Source of the DNA: Halioglobus sp.
Lineage (GTDB): Bacteria; Pseudomonadota; Gammaproteobacteria; Pseudomonadales; Halieaceae
NCBI GenBank assembly: GCA_002699145.1
Contig: PABK01000032.1
Location: 1-64,000 of the forward strand
Direction: 5' to 3'
DNA length: 64,000 nucleotides
The position numbers and the translations under genes are program-made. The notes beneath the pieces were generated by a model. That model was not told the DNA's origin and searched no databases. It saw only the letters and a program-made list of their open reading frames with translations. Positions 57,388 through 64,000 of the stretch are shown here, piece by piece. How positions within the stretch are numbered: the first letter of the stretch is position 1; every line of letters begins with the position of its first letter.

Positions 57388-57413
57388 CGCCGCAGGCGAC
57401 TTCGTCTGCGGCG
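57388..57413. repeat. Hairpin-forming inverted repeat (cgccgcag-N10-ctgcggcg) between PQQ-dehydrogenase and aminotransferase genes
   Basis: Exact 8-bp arms read directly; no T tract. Confidence 0.55.
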
Positions 57414-57422
57414 CGATCTGGA

Positions 57423-59318
57423 TTACTTCCGGGTGTTCCCGGAACCGGTGACGGGCCTGAAGCTGAGCAGCACGTTCCCCGCCGCACCGGTGTAGAAGCT
57501 GTAGCCTGAATTGATAAAGACCCTGCCCCCGGCAACCACGGGGCCCGGCCCATCGACATTGCCGCCCTGTGCCGTTTGCCCGCTGATGCTGTCGAACTCC
57601 CTGGCCGTATCGTAGGACCAGAGCGTCGCACCGCTGTCGCGGTCGAAGGCGAAACACCTGCCGTACCTGGCGCAGGCGAGAACGGCGCCGTCTATCGCGG
57701 TGATCGCTGCCGAGAAACCGCCGCAGTCCGCACCGTCGCAGGCGTCCCTGGCGCTCCTGAACCAGCGCGTCTCACCGCTGAAAGCGTGCACGGCGTATAC
57801 GCCCGGGCGCTGCTCGCCCCGGTGATCGTAGCGGTCCGGCGGATAGGGCAGGTAGTTGTCGTAGTCGTCGATGGGCACGTACACGGTGTCGCCATCCGCC
57901 GCCAGCGAGAAATGCACCCCGCCGGACAGGCCGCCACGGGCAAGCGTTCGCTTCCAGCGTACCTCGCCCGTGTCAGGGTCCATACCGTAGACATCGCCCG
58001 ACTTCTGCCCCACCACCAGGATCGCGCGCTCGCCCTGGCTCACCAGGACGGGTGACGCGCCGATATCGAAATCCGGTCCATCCTCCTCGGGACAGTTGAA
58101 ACGCGCCCCCGGGGGACTGAGGCAGCTCGAATTCCAGGCGTCGTTTTGCGTGAGCTGCGTTTTCCACACTACCTTGCCGGAGGCGAGGTCCAGCGCGAAT
58201 ACCGCGTCGCTGTTGTCATCGGCGGGGGACGAATGGTTCTGCCCCGTGCCGAACAGCAACAGGCCACGCTTTGCGTCGACGATCGGCTGGTTCCACACCG
58301 AGGCGCCGGAGGGTCCCAACTGGGGCACGCCCCGGGGATTGCGGTGATGTACCGTGGGAGTGCGGGCAATGGTGTGCGTCTTCCATTCACGCTCGCCGCT
58401 GAGCGCGTCCAGCGCCACCACCGACCCCCTGAACGTGCAGCACGAGTACTGCGGGTCCGGCGTTTCGTTGTCCTCCGTCGTGGAGACCGGCACGTACAGG
58501 CGCGCACGCCCGGCCTGCAGGTAAAAGATCGGCGAGCCGGTCACCGTGGCGTTGCTGTGGCTGTCTACCACGGTACTCCATACCAGCGTCCCGCTGCGCG
58601 CGTCCAGCGCATACACCCGCGCCGCGGTGTCGGCGAAGAACAGCAGGTGCGCCGCGTCCCCCTCACCCAGCGTAATCGCCACCCGCACCTCCGCGTCGGC
58701 CTGGTACTGCCAGTGCACACAACCGCTGCTACTGTCGATGGCGTACACCTGGCCACCCTGGCTGCCGACAAACAGTGCCGAGCCGAGGACCGCCGGCTGC
58801 GAACGCGCGCGAACTGCGTCCGGGTAGGCAAAGGCCCACTCCAGCGCCAGCTGTGGCAGTTCCTCCCGCGCCAGGCCCGCGACCGCCGGGGGGATGAAGC
58901 GGCGCCCGTCAGCGCTCATACCCCAGTGCTCGACGCGCAGCGTACTGCCGGTGTCCAGCCAGCCGGGCGGCGCATTGCACGCGGGCTTGGCCGGGCGTTC
59001 CCGGTCCGCCGACACGCCGAGGAAATCCGCCAGCACCGCCCGCTCCTCCGCGCTCAACGCACTGGCCTGGGAGGACATGATGCCGCTGGTGATTGCCGCG
59101 TAGATGGCCTCCCTGGGCATCTGCATGAGCGTATCCAGGCGCGGCGCCTTGGGTGTGCCGCCGTTGTGGCAGGTGTAGCAGTGCTGCTGGAACAGCTGGT
59201 CACCTGTGGCGGTCCCGGCCGCCGGGGCGGCCGTCGCCGCGGCCGGGGCGCAGAGCGCGACGCCCAACAGCAAGCACCTGGTGAGATTTATAAAAACATT
59301 CTGCTTGTCGCCATGCAT
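57423..59318 (-). CDS. PQQ beta-propeller dehydrogenase with N-terminal cytochrome c domain (polyvinyl-alcohol dehydrogenase-like)
   Basis: Signal peptide; CYTCH; propeller motifs AIDSSSGCVHWQYQADAEVRVAITLG, GKVVWKTQLTQNDAWN; vicinal Cys YSCCTFRGSVVALDA. Confidence 0.88.
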   Translation of the reverse strand: MHGDKQNVFINLTRCLLLGVALCAPAAATAAPAAGTATGDQLFQQHCYTCHNGGTPKAPRLDTLMQMPREAIYAAITSGIMSSQASALSAEERAVLADFLGVSADRERPAKPACNAPPGWLDTGSTLRVEHWGMSADGRRFIPPAVAGLAREELPQLALEWAFAYPDAVRARSQPAVLGSALFVGSQGGQVYAIDSSSGCVHWQYQADAEVRVAITLGEGDAAHLLFFADTAARVYALDARSGTLVWSTVVDSHSNATVTGSPIFYLQAGRARLYVPVSTTEDNETPDPQYSCCTFRGSVVALDALSGEREWKTHTIARTPTVHHRNPRGVPQLGPSGASVWNQPIVDAKRGLLLFGTGQNHSSPADDNSDAVFALDLASGKVVWKTQLTQNDAWNSSCLSPPGARFNCPEEDGPDFDIGASPVLVSQGERAILVVGQKSGDVYGMDPDTGEVRWKRTLARGGLSGGVHFSLAADGDTVYVPIDDYDNYLPYPPDRYDHRGEQRPGVYAVHAFSGETRWFRSARDACDGADCGGFSAAITAIDGAVLACARYGRCFAFDRDSGATLWSYDTAREFDSISGQTAQGGNVDGPGPVVAGGRVFINSGYSFYTGAAGNVLLSFRPVTGSGNTRK

Positions 59319-59322
59319 GCTG

Positions 59323-61314
59323 CTACTGCGCCTCGAACATCAGTAAAAGGTTGCCGGCCGGTGACTGGTCCAGCGCGTAATAACCGGAGGAGACGAACAC
59401 ACGGCCGCGCGCAACCAGGGGACCGGGACCGCCGATCGAGCCGCCGCTGGCGCGCCGGCCGCTGGTGGTCTCAAAGCGCCTGGCGGTATCAAACCGCCAC
59501 AGCAGTTCGCCATTCCGCGTATCCCGCGCGACACACAAGCCACCGCGATTACAGGCGAACACCGCCTGGTCTGTCGCCGTGGCCGCGGCCGAGTAGCCCC
59601 AGCAGTCAGTCTCCGTGGCGCAGGCCTCGGCGACGTCCGAGGACCAGCGCACCTCGCCCGTGGCGGCATTTACCGCGTGCAGCCCGCGCTGCGCCTTGCC
59701 GGGGAAGCGCGCGCGCATCACCTCACCCATGTACGCGGGCAGCAGGCTGAAATCCGGGTCGTAGATCGGCACGAATACGCTGTCGCTATTGGCCGCCATG
59801 CCAAAATGCACCCCGCCGGTGGAACTGCCGCGCCCGACCCGTGCCTGCCAGGCCAGCGCACCGCCCTTGTCCGGGTCCAGGCCGTAGACATTGCCGGACT
59901 TGTGACCGACAACAAGCATATCGGTGTCTGCGTCCAGCGCTACCAGCACCGGGGACGCGCCGAAATCAAGGTCCGGGCCGTCCTCCTTGGGGCAGTTGGG
60001 GCCGTCGTAGGGGCAGGCGAGATTGAAGGCGTCGCCCTGCACGAACTGCCTTTGCCAGGACACTTCGCCGCTATCCATATCCAGCGCAAAGATCGCGTCA
60101 CTGCCTGACTCGGCGGGCGACGAGTAGTTTTGCCCCGTGCCGAAGTAGATCCGGCGCCGCTTGGCGTCGATGGTCGGCGCATTCCACACTGCGGCGCCGG
60201 AGGGCCCGAATTGCTGCACCCCGGCGGAACTGACATAGGTCGGCCGCGGCTCCTGCGCGACCGTGTAGGTCTTCCAGATCTGCCGCCCGGTCGCGGCGTC
60301 CAGCGCCACCACGCTGCCGCGGAAGGTGCAGCACTGGTAGTCGGGTAATGCTGCGGTCACGCTCTCCAGCGACGATACCGGCACGAACACGCGCGCCTGG
60401 GCGCCGTCCGCAAAGTAGGCCACCGAACCGGTCAACGTAGCATCACCGTGGTCATCCACTTTGGCCTGCCACAGCAAAGAGCCGTCCATGGCGTTAACCG
60501 CGTACACGTTGGCCAAAAAATCACCGAAAAAGAGGTAGGGGGTTGCGTCCCCCGGGCCCGCGGCCCCGGCCGGGAGACGGCCCAGCGCCATGGCCGAGCG
60601 CACCTCGCTCTGGGCGGTAAAGGTCCAGTGCACACAGCCGCTGGCCGCGTCCAGCGCATACACGGTGCCGTCCTGGCTGCCGACGAAGACCGCCCCGCCG
60701 GCATAGGCCGCCTGCGACCGCGCGCGTACCGTGGCGGGAAACTCGAAAGCCCATTTCAGCTTGAGCTTGCGGATATCGGCGCGATCGAGCCCGGCCGCCC
60801 CGTCGTCGACATGGCGCCTGTTGTCCGCGCCAAAACCCCAGCCCTGTACGGTGGGTTCCTGGTGGTCGAACCAGTTGTCTTGCCGGCAGTACTGAGCCTC
60901 GTCGATCAGCGCTTCCTCGACGTACCGGCTGCCGGACAGGTACTCCGCGACAGCCACCCGCTGCTGCCGTGTCAATCCCTGCGCCTGCTGCTTCATGGCC
61001 CCCGATTCCATCACCCGCAACAAGGTGCTCGGGGACATGATCTTCAGCTGGCTGATCTTCGGCGCGCGCGCGACTTTGCCGTTGTGGCAACCGGCGCAGT
61101 GCTCGAGATACAGTGGCCGACCCTGTTGATTCTGGCCCTCCACACTGTCCGGCACCAGGATGTCCGGGGTGGCGCTGTCCACGCTCAGCGCCGGCTGGGC
61201 AAGGCCCAGGCCCAGCGCGAGCAGCCAGCGGCCAGCGCAGCTCCTGCGCACCCTACCCATCGTCACGGCGCCTCCCGGACTGTTCGCTACCGGCCCCACG
61301 CAGGGGGCCCGCAT
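59323..61314 (-). CDS. PQQ beta-propeller dehydrogenase with N-terminal cytochrome c domain, paralogue of 57423-59318
   Basis: CAGCH; ALDAASGCVHWTFTAQSEVRSAMALG; YQCCTFRGSVVALDAATGRQIWKTYTV; same architecture as the neighbour. Confidence 0.88.
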   Translation of the reverse strand: MRAPCVGPVANSPGGAVTMGRVRRSCAGRWLLALGLGLAQPALSVDSATPDILVPDSVEGQNQQGRPLYLEHCAGCHNGKVARAPKISQLKIMSPSTLLRVMESGAMKQQAQGLTRQQRVAVAEYLSGSRYVEEALIDEAQYCRQDNWFDHQEPTVQGWGFGADNRRHVDDGAAGLDRADIRKLKLKWAFEFPATVRARSQAAYAGGAVFVGSQDGTVYALDAASGCVHWTFTAQSEVRSAMALGRLPAGAAGPGDATPYLFFGDFLANVYAVNAMDGSLLWQAKVDDHGDATLTGSVAYFADGAQARVFVPVSSLESVTAALPDYQCCTFRGSVVALDAATGRQIWKTYTVAQEPRPTYVSSAGVQQFGPSGAAVWNAPTIDAKRRRIYFGTGQNYSSPAESGSDAIFALDMDSGEVSWQRQFVQGDAFNLACPYDGPNCPKEDGPDLDFGASPVLVALDADTDMLVVGHKSGNVYGLDPDKGGALAWQARVGRGSSTGGVHFGMAANSDSVFVPIYDPDFSLLPAYMGEVMRARFPGKAQRGLHAVNAATGEVRWSSDVAEACATETDCWGYSAAATATDQAVFACNRGGLCVARDTRNGELLWRFDTARRFETTSGRRASGGSIGGPGPLVARGRVFVSSGYYALDQSPAGNLLLMFEAQ

Positions 61315-61684
61315 AGGCGGTCGCCTCGACCTCCATGAGCAGCCCCTCCAGCAGCAGCGACTTCACCACCAGCCCGGTGCTGGCGGGCGCGGCGCGGCCA
61401 AACAGCCGGTTCTTGACCTCGGCGTAGGCGGGATAGTACGCGGCGTCTGTCAGGTAGCAGCGCAGCATCAGCACGTCCTCGAAGCCCAGTGAGGCGGCGT
61501 CGAGCACCGCCGCCAGGTTCTCAAAACACTGCTCCGCCTGCCGCGTCGGGTCGCCGTCACCGACCAGTTCACCATTCTTGAGCGCGACGACCCCGGAGGC
61601 GTAAAGCGTGCCATCCGGCGCCATCACGGCGTCACTCATGCCCGCGAAACTACTCGCAAAACGAACAAAGCGATCCTGTGCCAT
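61253..61684 (-). CDS. RidA family protein
   Basis: APDGTLYASGVVALKNGELVGDGDPTRQAEQCFENLAAVLDAASLGFEDVLMLRCYLTDAAYYPAYAEVKNRLF...EVEATAY. Overlaps the upstream end of the PQQ gene. Confidence 0.88.
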   Translation of the reverse strand: MAQDRFVRFASSFAGMSDAVMAPDGTLYASGVVALKNGELVGDGDPTRQAEQCFENLAAVLDAASLGFEDVLMLRCYLTDAAYYPAYAEVKNRLFGRAAPASTGLVVKSLLLEGLLMEVEATAYAGPLRGAGSEQSGRRRDDG

Positions 61685-61773
61685 GCGCTGTTTCTCCCTG
61701 CTCAACCAGGCGGATTGTCCCGTGGCTGCCGGCCATGCGTGCAGGACCGGCAGCCACACCCTGACGCGATCCC

Positions 61774-63975
61774 CTAGAACGCGTACTCGACAGAGACGCC
61801 CAGGTGGCGCGGGGCCGTATAGTTGACAGTGTCGCCGAGCGTGCCGAGCTGGTTCAGGCCGATGATATCGTTCTCGTCACCGAGGTTGCGGCCCCAACCG
61901 GACAGCGTCCAGTGATCCATCGTCCAGGACACCTCGGCGCCGTAGAGTACGTAGGAATCCTGTTCTATACGGCCCAGCAGTTCGGCGTTGTAGCCTTTGG
62001 AATAGTAGGCGTTGAGGTTGGCGAACAGGGTTCCCGCACCCAGCTCCCGGGTGTAGTTGACGCCCAGGTTGCCGGTAAATTTCGGCGTGCGGATAATGCG
62101 GTAACCGCTGGCGTCATCTATCGCTATACCCGCGTTGCCGCAGTAACAGATCTCGCCGGTGAGCGGGTCGCGGATGGGCTCCAGCGCGTCCGCTTCCAGC
62201 CACTCATCGTAATCGGCGTTGGGTATGTAGGAGAAACCGGCCTGCAGTTCGACAGCGCCGCTCATCGGCCGCCAGCGACCCTCGAAGTCCAGGCCCTCGA
62301 TTTCCGAACTGGCCGCGTTCTGCGTGGTCAGGACCAGCCCCTGGTAGGTGCCCACCTGCTGGTCAGTGTAGTCGTAGTGGTAGATCGCGGCGCTGAGCGA
62401 GTAGTTCTCGCCTTCGGACTTGAAGCCCAGCTCGTAGGATTTCAACTCTTCCTGGTCGATGGGCACCGGGTTGAAATTGAGCGTGTCGATACCGCCGCTC
62501 TTGAATCCTTCGCTGTAGGTGAAGTACACATTGCTGTTGTCGGACAGGTTGTAGATCGCCGAGAAACGCGGTGTGACCTTGTCCCAGCTCTCGTCGCCCA
62601 GTTCCTGGTAGGGGTCGGGCTTGCCGCCGATCACCGGCGCCGTCGAGACGTAGCCCGTGCGATCCTCCTCGCTGTAGCGCAGGCCGGCGATGAAGGAGAG
62701 CCGCTCGGACAACTGGTATGTGGCCTCGGCGTAGACCGCCCAGGCATCCGTCTCGTTCTTCGCCTGGTAGGTAATGGTGTCGACCACGGTAAACGGCGAC
62801 CACTCCTGCCGATCCGACATCAGGTAGAGGCCGGCGATATAGGAAAACGGCCCGTAGTCTACCGAGGAATAGTTGAATTCCTGCGACAGCGTTTCCGCCT
62901 CGACGGGGTTGATGTAGTGCGCCACCACCACCGGGGAGCCGTCCGAATCTGCATTGTTCTTGCTGTTTTCCGTGAAATTGTAGGCAGTCAGCGAGCTGAA
63001 ATCGCCCAGCGCTGTCGACAGGTCAAGGCGCAGGTAGCTGCCCCAGGCGCTGGCCTCGATATGGCTGAGAAAATCCTGCGCGGTGTGGTAGCGCTCGCCG
63101 GGAAGCTCGATGTTCGGGTCGACGGCGCGCCCCGCCGTGTTGCCGTCAATCGCTTCCAGGCCTATCGCGGCGAAATCGTCACGGTCTGCGTAGTTGCCGC
63201 CGAGGACGATGTTCAGGTTTTCGCTGGGTTCGAACAGCAGCTTGCCGTGCAGGTTCAGTGTCTCGACACCCAGGTCCTTGTCGAGAAAATCATTGTGCAT
63301 GTAGCCTTCGTCGTCCTCCCACAGGACGGATATGCTTCCCGCGACGAGATCATCGACCAGCGGGCCGCTCAGGTGCCCCGATGCCGACGTTGTGTACTCG
63401 CCTTCGGAGTAGGCCCCGTAGGAAAGCTTGACCTTGCCGGTCGGCTCGAAGCTGGGATTGCGCGTGATGATCTGTATGGCGCCGCCCGTGGCGTTCCTGC
63501 CGAACAGGGTGCCCTGCGGCCCTTTCAACACCTCAACCCGCTCGATATCCGGCAGCGCGAAGATGTTCCCCGCCATGGAGGACTGGTACACCCCGTCCAC
63601 GTAGATCGCGATATTGGCGTCAAAGCCCGGGCCCACGACGGTGGTCGAGACGCCGCGCAGGTTGGGCTGCAGGTACGCCCCGACACGTTCCATCTGCAGG
63701 CCGGGCACCGCCTGCTCCAGGGACAGGGTGTCGCGAATGCCCAGGGTTTCCAGCGCGGCGCCGGACACCGCGGTGATGGAGATCGGCACATCGGTGATAT
63801 TCTGGGCGCGGCGCTGCGCCGTGACGACAACCTCCTCCAGTCCCCCGGTGGCGCCACTGGCAGAGGCGTTCTGTGCGTGCAGCTGCTGCGCCTGAACGCT
63901 CATTGCCACACCCACGGCCACGCTCATGGCGCCCAGGCAATGCTTCTTGGTGGTGAATATGTCATTGGCTCGCAT
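61774..63975 (-). CDS. TonB-dependent receptor
   Basis: 733 aa; LEEVVVTAQRRAQNITDVPISITAVSGAALETLGIRDTLSLEQAVPGLQ plug; IYVDGVYQSSMAGNIFALPDIERVEVLKGPQGTLFGRNATGGAIQIITRNP; C-terminal LGVSVEYAF. Confidence 0.96.
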   Translation of the reverse strand: MRANDIFTTKKHCLGAMSVAVGVAMSVQAQQLHAQNASASGATGGLEEVVVTAQRRAQNITDVPISITAVSGAALETLGIRDTLSLEQAVPGLQMERVGAYLQPNLRGVSTTVVGPGFDANIAIYVDGVYQSSMAGNIFALPDIERVEVLKGPQGTLFGRNATGGAIQIITRNPSFEPTGKVKLSYGAYSEGEYTTSASGHLSGPLVDDLVAGSISVLWEDDEGYMHNDFLDKDLGVETLNLHGKLLFEPSENLNIVLGGNYADRDDFAAIGLEAIDGNTAGRAVDPNIELPGERYHTAQDFLSHIEASAWGSYLRLDLSTALGDFSSLTAYNFTENSKNNADSDGSPVVVAHYINPVEAETLSQEFNYSSVDYGPFSYIAGLYLMSDRQEWSPFTVVDTITYQAKNETDAWAVYAEATYQLSERLSFIAGLRYSEEDRTGYVSTAPVIGGKPDPYQELGDESWDKVTPRFSAIYNLSDNSNVYFTYSEGFKSGGIDTLNFNPVPIDQEELKSYELGFKSEGENYSLSAAIYHYDYTDQQVGTYQGLVLTTQNAASSEIEGLDFEGRWRPMSGAVELQAGFSYIPNADYDEWLEADALEPIRDPLTGEICYCGNAGIAIDDASGYRIIRTPKFTGNLGVNYTRELGAGTLFANLNAYYSKGYNAELLGRIEQDSYVLYGAEVSWTMDHWTLSGWGRNLGDENDIIGLNQLGTLGDTVNYTAPRHLGVSVEYAF

Positions 63976-64000
63976 ACTCTACATCTCCTTATTCTGGCTG

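Noticed and set aside
57388-57413. Intrinsic terminator after the PQQ genes
   Set aside because: Clear hairpin but no T tract on either side; kept only as an inverted repeat.
58146-59750. 534-aa + strand ORF opposite the PQQ genes
   Set aside because: Antisense shadow of recognisable PQQ-propeller proteins.

Overview
This is a GC-rich, gene-dense window from what looks like a marine gammaproteobacterium (inference from protein content only; possibly Halieaceae-like). No rRNA, tRNA, CRISPR array or transposase was recognised. The standout region is about 1.7-25.7 kb. It is a nearly unidirectional block encoding an FAD/NAD(P)-reductase fused to two cyclic-nucleotide-binding domains and polyferredoxin, a cytochrome b-like membrane protein, an FHA-like/TM/10-CxxCH cytochrome fusion, a two-domain GlcG/HbpS-like lipoprotein, an outer-membrane porin-like protein, a 10-CxxCH cytochrome with LVIVD-type repeats and a c554-like multiheme cytochrome. 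Directly after these come a PP2C phosphatase, a double-FHA protein, an autotransporter-type OMP, a Ser/Thr kinase and an exported Sel1/coiled-coil/caspase-like protein. I propose it as a phospho-signalling- and cyclic-nucleotide-controlled trans-envelope electron-transfer system, which I do not recognise as a named system. A second strong observation is a probable selenoprotein at 41572-42369(-): a UGA replaces the first Cys of a thioredoxin-like CPYC motif (HW-U-PYC) and is followed by a SECIS-like hairpin. It lies next to an arsR-arsI-acr3 arsenic cluster. Other content: gdhA, an ALDH/acetolactate synthase-type pair, a Tat-exported redox/PLP cluster, a DUF2860-like OMP gene interrupted by an in-frame amber codon, tamA/tamB, a DUF3604/DUF2092 gene set, an Atm1-type ABC transporter, and a TonB receptor/RidA/tandem PQQ-cytochrome dehydrogenase/aminotransferase/SMP-30 locus.
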